Shown piece after piece: positions 37,937 to 46,097 of a DNA stretch of 64,000 bases (position 1 is the first letter of the stretch; each line of letters begins with the position of its first letter). Below the pieces are notes generated by a model, which had not been told where the DNA came from, did no database searches, and was given only the letters and a program-made list of their open reading frames with translations. A program made the translations under genes and the position numbers. Source of the DNA: Flavobacterium cerinum (GTDB lineage: Bacteria; Bacteroidota; Bacteroidia; Flavobacteriales; Flavobacteriaceae); the NCBI RefSeq assembly GCF_024496085.1, contig NZ_CP101751.1:496001-560000 (forward strand), written 5' to 3'.

Positions 37937-38440
37937 ATGAAAAATATCAAATATCTATATGCATTTGCCACTATTGCCGCTTTAAGTTTTACTTCTTGTA
38001 GTAAAGATGACGATAATAAAGACACGGAAAAACCTGTAATTACTATTACCGAGCCTGTAGTTGATGAAGGTTTTGCACCCGGATCAGAAATTCATCTTGA
38101 AGGTGTTTTAACTGACAATGTGGAGTTAGCTTCCTATAAAGTAGAAGTGCACAGTGCAGAAGACGGCCATACACATGGAAAATCAGCCAATGCAGAAGCC
38201 GCTAATTATTTCCATTATGAGCAAACCTTCCCGATCGAAGCCGGACAACGTATTAAGGAATTCCACCATCATATCGAAATCCCTGCTTTGGCGGCAAACG
38301 GAGAAGCTTTTACCGACGGACACTACCACTTAGGTGTATTTTGTTTGGATAAAGCCGGAAATCAACAACAGGTTTTTATTGAAATTTATATCGGCGCCGG
38401 TGGTGACAATCACGGACATGATCATAAAACAGTAAACTAA
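37937..38440 (+). CDS. DUF4625 lipoprotein, His-rich
   Basis: A 167-residue lipoprotein with signal sequence and lipobox FTSCSKDDD (Cys near residue 22). The acidic run just after the Cys resembles the lipoprotein export signal that sends lipoproteins to the cell surface in Bacteroidota. The mature domain (from about 30: KPVITITEPVVDEGFAPGSE) matches my recollection of DUF4625, an Ig-like fold. It is rich in His: HSAEDGHTHG, EFHHHIEIP, DGHYHLG, and the tail NHGHDH. It lies 67 nt after the second small protein. I infer a surface metal-capturing partner for the receptor. Confidence 0.82.
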   Translation: MKNIKYLYAFATIAALSFTSCSKDDDNKDTEKPVITITEPVVDEGFAPGSEIHLEGVLTDNVELASYKVEVHSAEDGHTHGKSANAEAANYFHYEQTFPIEAGQRIKEFHHHIEIPALAANGEAFTDGHYHLGVFCLDKAGNQQQVFIEIYIGAGGDNHGHDHKTVN

Positions 38441-38457
38441 AGTCATTTTTAAGAACA

Positions 38458-38492
38458 ATGCCCTCTAACAATAGTGAATTGTTAGAGGGCAT
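38458..38492. terminator. Bidirectional terminator, 15-bp stem
   Basis: ATGCCCTCTAACAAT (38458-38472) and its perfect complement at 38478-38492 enclose AGTGA. A T-rich stretch follows on the plus strand. It separates the TonB locus from the convergent lipoprotein gene. Confidence 0.88.
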
Positions 38493-38515
38493 TTCTATTT
38501 TAAGTTTCGAAATAA

Positions 38516-39499
38516 TTATGTTAAAGGAATAGGTTCTTCTGCATATATTTCTACATCTGTATTATCATCTATTATTATTTCCCAGGATTGGAATCGTTTA
38601 TCGTCAGGAATCCCGTCCATTAATTTTACTGCCGGTGTATTTCCTCCTGTGAAATACGGTATATTAGCTGCCGTCCACATTGATCCCGTAATTAATATCG
38701 GTACTTTATACAACAGCCGTTTTCTTGTAGTCTTTTCGATTATTAAAATTTTTCTTTTTGTTTTGGGAGGAACTCTTGTAGTATAGGTAGTCCGTACTTC
38801 TTTTTCATTTGTTTTTTCCTCTCCTCCTTCAACCGTAGTTGACAATGAGACTTCAGCGCCTCCTTCTCCAACAAAGGGAAGTTTGACTTTAAACGATGTT
38901 GTTACTCCGGCTGTAACAGCAACATTCCATCTTGTCTTTTTTTCTGTTTTATATGCAAATTCTTTTACCAATTCTTCTTCTGTATTACCTCTATTATACA
39001 CCCAGGTTTCCGAAGCTCTATAATTTTGAATATCACCATCATCAGATGGCAATGTCTCAAGTACTGATGTCCCAAGTTCTAAATAAGCAGTACCACTATG
39101 CTTTTTTGCTAAATCCAAATGTCTGGCTTTTGAAGTGTGATAATCATTTATAACAATCGCATCCGGCTTTCGGGTAAACGGATTTAAAGTAGCGCTGTTA
39201 TAATTCTTAAATAAATCTATCAGCTTTTGTTCCGTAAATCCTAACCCTTGGAGATGCCCCTCTGTTAATTTTTCCCTCTTTTCTGAAGTTGCTCCTTTAT
39301 TACTTTCAGTATAATTTTCAAAAGCTAAGAAATCCGGAGTAGACTTATAGACGAGCTCTCCTTTAATTTTCTTATAAAAAGCTTCATCAACATCCCTTTT
39401 TTCCATTTCAAGAGCAGCTGTTTTTACTTCATCGTTACTATCATAACTACAAGAAACAAAAAACAATACTGCCGCAAAGAGTGTAAATTTTAATTTCAT
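38516..39499 (-). CDS. Aerolysin/ETX-MTX2-like lipoprotein
   Basis: A 327-residue lipoprotein. I use the ATG at 39499, giving a signal peptide with lipobox (LFFVSC, Cys17); the frame extends 13 codons upstream. Residues 20-160 form a helical, mixed domain I do not recognise. Residues 165-273 have the hallmarks of the aerolysin pore-forming fold: alternating Ser/Thr and hydrophobic residues (WNVAVTAGVTTSFKVKLPFV), a Gly/Glu-rich turn with EGGAEVSLSTTVEGG, then RTTYTTRVPPKTKRKILI with the conserved VPP. These resemble aerolysin/ETX-MTX2 proteins. It is transcribed alone, convergent with the TonB locus. The lipid anchor is unusual for a soluble toxin, so a surface defence or envelope role is possible. 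Confidence 0.6.
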   Translation of the reverse strand: MKLKFTLFAAVLFFVSCSYDSNDEVKTAALEMEKRDVDEAFYKKIKGELVYKSTPDFLAFENYTESNKGATSEKREKLTEGHLQGLGFTEQKLIDLFKNYNSATLNPFTRKPDAIVINDYHTSKARHLDLAKKHSGTAYLELGTSVLETLPSDDGDIQNYRASETWVYNRGNTEEELVKEFAYKTEKKTRWNVAVTAGVTTSFKVKLPFVGEGGAEVSLSTTVEGGEEKTNEKEVRTTYTTRVPPKTKRKILIIEKTTRKRLLYKVPILITGSMWTAANIPYFTGGNTPAVKLMDGIPDDKRFQSWEIIIDDNTDVEIYAEEPIPLT

Positions 39500-39740
39500 T
39501 TTTTTTATTTTATATGTTAAATGAACTTTAATCCACACTAAGTTAAATCACAAATTGTTATACAAAAACAATCTTACCAGTCAAAAAAGACAATAAAAAA
39601 GACAATAAAACCCGGTCGCCTTCTCAAAACTCTCCTCTTATTCATTTTTATTTCAACACTTTAACGACTAATCAACCTTTCTATATTTTAACGAAACTAT
39701 AACAATTGATTTCCTATTTTTGTTAAAAACCAAAAACCAA
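39500..39740. other. Divergent intergenic region
   Basis: This 241-nt AT-rich spacer separates the aerolysin-like gene (minus) and a prolyl oligopeptidase gene (plus). TATTTTTG at 39715-39722 fits a -7 element for the peptidase. A repeated AAAGACAATAAAA occurs at about 39586-39609. No gene or clear operator is visible. Confidence 0.5.
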
Positions 39741-41870
39741 ATGAAAAAAACAATAACAACCATGGCTGTGGTTTGTAGTCTATCCATGAATGCACAAACA
39801 TCCAAGAGCGCGGGTAAATTAAAATACCCGGAATCCCGTAAAACGGAAACAACCGATACCTATTTCGGTTCAACAGTAAAAGACCCTTATCGATGGTTAG
39901 AAGACGACCGTTCAGCAGAAACTGCGGCCTGGGTAAAAGCGGAAAACAAAGTTACCTACGATTATTTGGCCCAGATTCCTTTTCGGGATGCACTAAAAGC
40001 CCGACTGGAAAAACTGTGGAATTACGAGAAGATCAGCGCGCCTTTTAAAGAAGGTAACTATACCTACTACACAAAAAATAACGGTTTACAAAACCAATCG
40101 GTTATTTACCGTAAAGATGCTTCCGGAAAAGAAGAGGTTTTTCTGGATCCGAATACATTCTCAAAAGACGGGACGTCCTCTTTAGGCGGACTTGATTTTT
40201 CCACTGACGGCTCTAAAGTGGCCTATTCTATTTCTGAAGGCGGTAGCGACTGGAGAAAAGTAATCATCATGGATGCTATCACTAAAAAGATAATTGAAGA
40301 TACTTTAGTTGACATTAAATTTAGCGGTGTATCCTGGAGAGGAAACGATGGTTTCTATTATTCCAGCTACGACAAACCAACCGGGAGTGAATTATCCGCT
40401 AAAACCGATCAGCATAAATTATATTACCACAAATTAGGTACTTCTCAGAAAGATGACAAAGTCGTTTTCGGAATGGACCAGAAAAGAAGATATGTGAGCG
40501 GAGGTGTTACAGAAGACGACAAATATTTAGTAATCTCAGCGGCGAATTCTACTTCGGGTAATGAGTTGTATATTAAAGATCTTACGAATCCGAATAGTCC
40601 GATTATTACAATCGTAAACAATTTTGATTCCGACAGTTATATCATGGAGAATGAAGGTGGAAAATTGTTTATTATGACCAACCTGAATGCTCCGAACAGA
40701 CGTATTGTTACAACGGACATCAGTAATCCGAAACCGGAAACCTGGAAAGATTTTATTCCCGAAACAGAAAACGTATTGTCTCCGATTACCGGAGGTGGTT
40801 ATTTCTTTGCCAATTATATGAAAGATGCGATATCGGTAGTAAAACAATACGACTATAAAGGTAAGCTGGTTCGTGAAGTTCAGTTACCGGGTATAGGAAG
40901 TGCTTCCGGTTTTGGCGGAAAAAAAGAAGTAAAGACATTGTACTTCTATTTTACCAACTATACCACACCGGGAACGATTTATTCGTATGATCCGCTAACC
41001 GGAAAATCGGATATCTATCAAAAACCTAAAGTTGATTTTAACAGCGCGGATTATACTTCAAAACAGGTTTTTTACACCTCTAAAGACGGTACAAAAATCC
41101 CTATGATCATCACGTATAAAAAAGGAACAAAACTGGATGGCAAAAACCCGACTATATTGTACGGTTACGGCGGATTTAATGCAAGCCTTACACCAAGCTT
41201 TAGTATTCCTAATGCAGTATGGATGGAGAATGGCGGTATTTATGCAGTTCCTAACTTACGTGGTGGTGGCGAATATGGTAAAAAATGGCATGATGCCGGA
41301 ACCAAACTTCAAAAACAAAATGTATTTGATGATTTTATTGCCGCGGCAGAATACCTGATCGCCAATAAATATACTTCTAAAGATTTTCTTGCTATCCGCG
41401 GAGGATCGAACGGAGGATTATTAGTTGGTGCAACGATGACGCAACGTCCGGATTTGATTAAAGTCGCTTTACCGGCAGTTGGTGTTATGGATATGCTACG
41501 TTATCATACGTTTACAGCCGGCGCAGGATGGGCGTATGATTACGGAACGGCCGAAGACAGTAAAGAGATGTTTAACTATCTGAAAGGTTACTCGCCAGTA
41601 CACAATGTAAAATCAGGCGTTGAATATCCGGCTACTTTGGTTACAACCGGAGATCATGATGATCGTGTTGTTCCGGCACACAGTTTTAAATTTGCTGCTG
41701 AGTTACAGGAAAAACAAAGCGGAAATAATCCGGTTCTGATCCGTATCGATATTAATGCCGGGCATGGTGCCGGAAAATCGGTAGCGGCTTCAATCCAGGA
41801 GAATGTTGATATTATGGCTTTTACGCTTTTCAACATGGGAATCAAAAAATTACCTACACAGAAAAAGTAA
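39741..41870 (+). CDS. Prolyl oligopeptidase family serine peptidase (S9A), exported
   Basis: A 709-residue S9A peptidase, predicted to cleave proline-containing oligopeptides. I use the ATG at 39741, which gives a signal peptide ([20 protein letters not shown]); an in-frame TTG lies 7 codons earlier. The N-terminal part is a seven-bladed propeller ([20 protein letters not shown] motif at about 49-68). The C-terminal alpha/beta hydrolase carries the catalytic Ser S556 in [12 protein letters not shown], an Asp in [16 protein letters not shown], and a His in NAGHGAGKS. It is followed by a strong terminator. A periplasmic peptide-scavenging role is inferred. Confidence 0.95.
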   Translation: MKKTITTMAVVCSLSMNAQTSKSAGKLKYPESRKTETTDTYFGSTVKDPYRWLEDDRSAETAAWVKAENKVTYDYLAQIPFRDALKARLEKLWNYEKISAPFKEGNYTYYTKNNGLQNQSVIYRKDASGKEEVFLDPNTFSKDGTSSLGGLDFSTDGSKVAYSISEGGSDWRKVIIMDAITKKIIEDTLVDIKFSGVSWRGNDGFYYSSYDKPTGSELSAKTDQHKLYYHKLGTSQKDDKVVFGMDQKRRYVSGGVTEDDKYLVISAANSTSGNELYIKDLTNPNSPIITIVNNFDSDSYIMENEGGKLFIMTNLNAPNRRIVTTDISNPKPETWKDFIPETENVLSPITGGGYFFANYMKDAISVVKQYDYKGKLVREVQLPGIGSASGFGGKKEVKTLYFYFTNYTTPGTIYSYDPLTGKSDIYQKPKVDFNSADYTSKQVFYTSKDGTKIPMIITYKKGTKLDGKNPTILYGYGGFNASLTPSFSIPNAVWMENGGIYAVPNLRGGGEYGKKWHDAGTKLQKQNVFDDFIAAAEYLIANKYTSKDFLAIRGGSNGGLLVGATMTQRPDLIKVALPAVGVMDMLRYHTFTAGAGWAYDYGTAEDSKEMFNYLKGYSPVHNVKSGVEYPATLVTTGDHDDRVVPAHSFKFAAELQEKQSGNNPVLIRIDINAGHGAGKSVAASIQENVDIMAFTLFNMGIKKLPTQKK

Positions 41871-41884
41871 TGTTATAAAATTCA

Positions 41885-41917
41885 AAAAGCGCCCGCAATT
41901 GCAGGGCGCTTTTCTTT
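41885..41917 (+). terminator. Terminator of the prolyl oligopeptidase gene
   Basis: AAAAGCGCCC (41885-41894) and GGGCGCTTTT (41904-41913) enclose a GCAATTGCA loop and end in a T-rich run. Confidence 0.9.
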
Positions 41918-41950
41918 TATAAAATCAATTAATTAGAAAAAAATGCTTGT

Positions 41951-42754
41951 TTAAAAACGGTTATCACCGTCTAACAGGTTTCCAAGTCCGCCCAACAAGC
42001 TTCCTTCTTCCCTGCTTTTTCCTCCGGCTCTCGGTGCGGAAGCAATAATTCTGTCGGCTAAACGACTAAACGGTAAAGACTGCACATAGACAACACCCGG
42101 ACCGCGAAGCGTTGCAAAGAATAATCCCTCTCCTCCGAAAATCGAATTCTTAATTCCGCCGATAAATTCAATATCATAATCAATATCCTTGGTGAAACCG
42201 ACAATACATCCGGTATCTACCTTAAGTACTTCACCCGCCTGTAATTCTCTTCGGGCCAGTGTTCCGCCGGAATGTACAAAAGCCATTCCGTCTCCTTCAA
42301 TTTTTTGCATAATAAATCCTTCTCCTCCGAAAAGACCGGTTCCCAGTTTTTTGGAAAACTCAATTCCGATCGAAACACCTTTAGCGGCACATAGGAAAGA
42401 ATCTTTCTGGCAAATAAATTTCCCCTGGTATTTTGTCAAATCGATTGCTACAATTTTTCCCGGATAAGGCGATGCAAAACAGATTCTGCTTTTACGGTTA
42501 TTCTGATTGGTATAAGCAGTCATAAAAAGGCTTTCCCCTGTCAACACTCTTTTTCCGGCTGAAAGTAATTTCCCGAAAATTCCCGATTGTTGTTGTGCGG
42601 AACCGTCTCCGAAGATCGTTTCCATTTTAATTCCGTTATCCATCATCATAAAACTCCCCGCTTCGGCAACTACTACCTCTTGCGGATCCAGTTCTATTTC
42701 CACATACTGCATTTCTTCACCATGTATCTGATAATCGATTTCATGTGCATACAT
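41951..42754 (-). CDS. AIM24 / TIGR00266 family protein
   Basis: A 267-residue beta-rich protein of the AIM24 family (tryptophan RNA-binding attenuator-like fold). Signatures: [20 protein letters not shown] near the N-terminus, [21 protein letters not shown] in the middle, and [20 protein letters not shown] near 220, then a Gly-rich tail. No signal peptide or TM segment. Function in bacteria is unclear. It is a single gene on the minus strand, convergent to the peptidase. Confidence 0.9.
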   Translation of the reverse strand: MYAHEIDYQIHGEEMQYVEIELDPQEVVVAEAGSFMMMDNGIKMETIFGDGSAQQQSGIFGKLLSAGKRVLTGESLFMTAYTNQNNRKSRICFASPYPGKIVAIDLTKYQGKFICQKDSFLCAAKGVSIGIEFSKKLGTGLFGGEGFIMQKIEGDGMAFVHSGGTLARRELQAGEVLKVDTGCIVGFTKDIDYDIEFIGGIKNSIFGGEGLFFATLRGPGVVYVQSLPFSRLADRIIASAPRAGGKSREEGSLLGGLGNLLDGDNRF

Positions 42755-42964
42755 AATTGTTCGTTTTTTGATTTATCTATTAGACGCTTATCTCTTTTAA
42801 TTGTTACAAGACCTTCAAAACCAAAATAAAAATTAGCACTAAAAACCTACTTATCAGTACACTTACAGGTAGTTTTACCTAAAAAAAAGAAACCGTAATT
42901 CTACGTTAAAATTTAGCTGTCAAACTCCGGAACTTTGTTATCCTAATCTCAAATCTATATCATT

Positions 42965-43405
42965 ATGGAATCAAAATCTGGTTTATTCATCGTTTCGTAC
43001 AAGATTGCATCTCCTAACTTAGGAGCTCCGACTTTCGAAGTACATTTTGCTGTTAACACACCTGCTAAAACCGTTTCAGGAAAAGGAATTGTACACAATG
43101 CTACAGTAAATCCTCCTTTTACTTTATATACGGATTTACGTGGTGATTATACTTATATGACTGTTATGCCTAACAACTCTCATATATTAGTAGTAGCTGA
43201 AGGATATCCGAACATTAAATTCCCGCCTCATGCAGGAATCGGACCGGTTATCTTACCTAATACTAAATTAAGAATGGTGTTAGAGTCGGATTGGCAATCA
43301 GGAAAAGCAAATTATTCTTATACAGACGATAAAGGGAACTGGCATGATGTTAATGATGCTATCGTTACAATTATCAAAGTAGGAGAATTAGCCGCCAGCA
43401 ATTAA
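42965..43405 (+). CDS. DUF1842 domain protein
   Basis: A 146-residue, probably cytosolic protein with an all-beta pattern. It matches DUF1842 as I remember it: GLFIVSYKIASPNLGAPTFE at the start, GKGIVHNATVNPPFTLYTDL, and the signature YTYMTVMPNNSHILVVAEGY. There is no signal peptide. I know of no established function for the family. It is a single-gene unit with its own terminator just downstream. Confidence 0.8.
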   Translation: MESKSGLFIVSYKIASPNLGAPTFEVHFAVNTPAKTVSGKGIVHNATVNPPFTLYTDLRGDYTYMTVMPNNSHILVVAEGYPNIKFPPHAGIGPVILPNTKLRMVLESDWQSGKANYSYTDDKGNWHDVNDAIVTIIKVGELAASN

Positions 43406-43423
43406 TATCTTACCGCAACAAAA

Positions 43424-43462
43424 AGAAAAAGGCTGTCTCTCAAAAGGAGACAGCCTCTTTCT
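43424..43462 (+). terminator. Terminator of the DUF1842 gene
   Basis: AGGCTGTCTC (43430-43439) pairs with GAGACAGCCT (43447-43456) over a 7-nt loop. Flanking A-rich and T-rich stretches extend the stem. Confidence 0.88.
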
Positions 43463-43473
43463 TTATAAACAGA

Positions 43474-43508
43474 AAAACCTGTCGGGTCTTGAAGACCCGA
43501 CAGGTTTT
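43474..43508 (-). terminator. 35-nt near-perfect palindrome, terminator of mtgA
   Basis: AAAACCTGTCGGGTCTT (43474-43490) is followed after one base by its exact complement (43492-43508). On the minus strand it lies 10 nt past the mtgA stop and is followed by Ts. Its arm shares the AAAACCTGTC[A/G]GGT core with the repeat at 27612-27648. Confidence 0.8.
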
Positions 43509-43518
43509 ATACTTTTTG

Positions 43519-44262
43519 CTAATATTCTATTTTTCCGATATGTCGCATCACGCGAACAATCTTATCTTTTCGTCTGTTGATATAAGCCGATGAATTAGTT
43601 GCTTTGAATCTTCTTGGGCTTGGTAATATCGCAGCAATTCCCGCTGCTTCATATTTAGACAGGTTTTTAGCACTCTTTCCATACCAGTATTCTGATGCCG
43701 CCTGAGCTCCGTAAATCCCATCACCCATTTCAATGCTATTCAGATACACTTCCATAATCCGTTCTTTTCCCCAGATCAATTCGATCAGTACCGTAAAATA
43801 CGCTTCCAATCCTTTACGAAGGTAACTTCTTCCCTGCCACAGGAAAACGTTTTTAGCCGTTTGCTGAGAAATCGTACTTCCGCCTTTTAGTTTTCGGCCT
43901 TTCTGGTTACTGCTAAAAGCTTTTTGCATGGCCCCGAAATCAAAACCATTATGCGACAAAAACGTACCGTCTTCACTGGCAATAACTGCTTTTTGCAGAT
44001 TTTCCGAGATATCTTCCAGCGGAACCCAGTCGTGTTTACAAACTGCCTCTTTTCCGCCTTGTTTATGTTCCATCCCACGTATTGCCATTAAAGGGGTAAA
44101 CGGAACCGGAACGAATTTAAAAAGAATTACAAAAAATAAGGAAATTGCAAAAAACCAAAGAAAGGCTTTGACACAAAAGCGAATGACTTTTTTGCCAAAG
44201 CTTCTGTTTTCTTCTTTCGGTTTTGCTTTCGTATTTGTTTTTGATGTTTTTTTTACTGCCAT
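43519..44262 (-). CDS. mtgA: Monofunctional biosynthetic peptidoglycan transglycosylase
   Basis: Polymerises lipid II into glycan strands. It has 247 residues from the ATG at 44262 (MAVKKTSKTNTKAKPKEENR); the open frame extends upstream inside the preceding gene, but this start overlaps its stop as TAATG. A basic N-terminus is followed by one TM helix (about 31-52) and a GT51 domain with VIASEDGTFLSHNGFDFGAM (catalytic Glu in the first motif), GGSTISQQTAKNVFLWQGRS, and KERIMEVYLNSIEMGDGIYG. There is no transpeptidase domain. Confidence 0.95.
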   Translation of the reverse strand: MAVKKTSKTNTKAKPKEENRSFGKKVIRFCVKAFLWFFAISLFFVILFKFVPVPFTPLMAIRGMEHKQGGKEAVCKHDWVPLEDISENLQKAVIASEDGTFLSHNGFDFGAMQKAFSSNQKGRKLKGGSTISQQTAKNVFLWQGRSYLRKGLEAYFTVLIELIWGKERIMEVYLNSIEMGDGIYGAQAASEYWYGKSAKNLSKYEAAGIAAILPSPRRFKATNSSAYINRRKDKIVRVMRHIGKIEY

Positions 44263-45380
44263 TATTCTAATAAATCTGCTAATTCCTGACCGATCAGACC
44301 ACCGATTGCTACGCCCATTCCGCCCAAACGGACACCACAAAACACATTTTGAGAAAGCGATTCTACAATGGGTTTTTTATGGGTTCCCATTCCCATTATT
44401 CCGCTCCAACGATGTGCAATCTGAAAATCCTGATTCGGCAAAATTACATTTTTTAACAATTCTTCCAAGCGGTTTTGAATCGTTTCGGTAACTCCGAAAG
44501 TTGCTGTAGTTTCTCCTTCAAAATCAAGGTTTCTTCCGCCACCGAATAAAATTCGGTCACCGATATTACGAAAATAGTAATAACCGCTGTCGATATGAAA
44601 CGTTCCTTTTATATCCAGATTGGGAATCGGTTCCGTAATCAAAACCTGTGCACGAGCCGGACGAACCGCTCCATCGGTAATTTTACCGGCAAAACCATTC
44701 GTTGCAAAAAACAGCTTTCCGGTTGTAAAAACGAAATCATTGGTATGCACTTCAACTTGATTTCCTTTATCGATATAACCGGAAACCGTCTGGTAATTTA
44801 AGATTTGTATGTCGTTGGTTATCGCTTCTTTTAATAACGCCTGCATCATATTTCCGGTATCGATCTGTCCTTCAAACGGATTAAAAATCAGATAGTCCCG
44901 AATCCCTTTAAAGTCGAAACGATCTACTTCTTTTGTAAACACATCGGCTTTAAAAAGCGGTTTCAGAACTTCATTAACAAACGGCATCTTCTGCAAACAT
45001 TCGGCATACGATGCTTCATCGTCATTCAGAAATAATTCATAACCGCCATACGGGCGAAAATCAATTGTTTGATCACCTAATCGTTTACGCAACAATTGTA
45101 ATCCTTTCCAACGTTTTTCGATAAGTTGTACGACTTCGTCTTCGGTATGATTTTTTAAATCGTCTATAATCTCAGACAAACTTCCAAAACAGGCAAAACC
45201 GGCGTTTTTAGTACTGGCTCCTTGTGGCAGCGGCCCTTTTTCGAGTACGACAATTTTGCTTCCCGGAAATCGTTCGCGCAATCGCAAAGCTGTATGAAGT
45301 CCTACAATGCCACTTCCTACGACCGTATAGTCGACATTAGAAAACCAATTCTTAATTTCCCAGTAACTAAGACTAAGCAT
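44262..45380 (-). CDS. FAD-dependent oxidoreductase (DAO family)
   Basis: A 372-residue flavoprotein with an N-terminal FAD-binding Rossmann fold (DYTVVGSGIVGLHTALRL, near residues 17-34) and the acidic strand end IVVLEKGPLPQGAST. ASTKNAGFACFGSLSE is typical of DadA/SoxA-like D-amino-acid or secondary-amine oxidases, and a second GG motif appears near GGRNLDFEG. It overlaps dedA by one base upstream and mtgA by one base downstream (TAATG at both), so the three are one operon. The substrate is unknown; the mtgA link hints at D-amino acids, but this is speculative. Confidence 0.88.
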   Translation of the reverse strand: MLSLSYWEIKNWFSNVDYTVVGSGIVGLHTALRLRERFPGSKIVVLEKGPLPQGASTKNAGFACFGSLSEIIDDLKNHTEDEVVQLIEKRWKGLQLLRKRLGDQTIDFRPYGGYELFLNDDEASYAECLQKMPFVNEVLKPLFKADVFTKEVDRFDFKGIRDYLIFNPFEGQIDTGNMMQALLKEAITNDIQILNYQTVSGYIDKGNQVEVHTNDFVFTTGKLFFATNGFAGKITDGAVRPARAQVLITEPIPNLDIKGTFHIDSGYYYFRNIGDRILFGGGRNLDFEGETTATFGVTETIQNRLEELLKNVILPNQDFQIAHRWSGIMGMGTHKKPIVESLSQNVFCGVRLGGMGVAIGGLIGQELADLLE

Positions 45381-46066
45381 TAGCTTCTTCTTTCTTTAAT
45401 TTTATTTTTCAGGTAATTGATCACCAATGGTGACGTTGAAAGAATAATAATAGCAATTACGATATATTCGATGTTTGCTTTTAGGTCCATATTGTGGTTA
45501 TCCAACAGATAACGGTATAAGTAATGTCCGGAGAAAATCAGTGTAAATGACCATAAGAAAGAACTTACGATATTAAAAAACATGAATTTCTTTTTTTCCA
45601 TTTGAACAATTCCGGCTACAATAGGAGCAAATGTTCTTAAAATTGGTAGAAAACGCGCAAAAATGATCGCTCTTCCTCCGTGTTTTTCAAAAAACAAACG
45701 GGATTGGATCAGGTATTTTTTCTTAAACCAGAAATTATCTTCTTTAGCATATAGAAAGTGTCCGCTTTTAGCGCCGAACCAGTAACCGAATATATTTCCG
45801 ATGATTCCGGAAACAGCAACAAGAGTGGCCAACAAGGCTACATTAGCAAAATCACCTTTAACGAATACCAGTTCACGCATTAGCACTTCACTGTAGATTC
45901 CGGAAAGAAATAATAAACTGTCTCCCGGTAAAAAGAAACCTGCAAATAAACCGGTTTCTGCAAAAACGATAAACAATACTACATAAATTCCGATATGGTG
46001 TCCGCCGATTTCCAAGTTAATATAAAACTCAGGATTCAACAATTGTGTCCACTTAAAGCTTTCCAT
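45380..46066 (-). CDS. DedA-family membrane protein
   Basis: A 228-residue inner-membrane protein of the DedA superfamily (undecaprenyl-phosphate or phospholipid flippase-like). Signatures: ETGLFAGFFLPGDSLLFLSG near residues 37-56, IGNIFGYWFGAKSGHFLY, and RFLPILRTFAPIVAG with the conserved Arg and Pro residues. It has about five TM segments. It heads the operon with the FAD oxidoreductase and mtgA. If it recycles the undecaprenyl carrier, that would fit with the peptidoglycan transglycosylase; this link is inferred. Confidence 0.92.
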   Translation of the reverse strand: MESFKWTQLLNPEFYINLEIGGHHIGIYVVLFIVFAETGLFAGFFLPGDSLLFLSGIYSEVLMRELVFVKGDFANVALLATLVAVSGIIGNIFGYWFGAKSGHFLYAKEDNFWFKKKYLIQSRLFFEKHGGRAIIFARFLPILRTFAPIVAGIVQMEKKKFMFFNIVSSFLWSFTLIFSGHYLYRYLLDNHNMDLKANIEYIVIAIIILSTSPLVINYLKNKIKERRS

Positions 46067-46097
46067 AATTTTTGGGTCAATTATAAATATTAATTAG

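Noticed and set aside
35169..38440. SusC/SusD polysaccharide utilisation locus
   Set aside because: The receptor is about 800 residues, shorter than SusC proteins, and no SusD homolog or glycoside hydrolase is next to it.
43928..44491. 187-codon open frame opposite mtgA and the FAD oxidoreductase
   Set aside because: It runs antisense across the overlap of two well-conserved genes, has no recognisable domain and no ribosome site.
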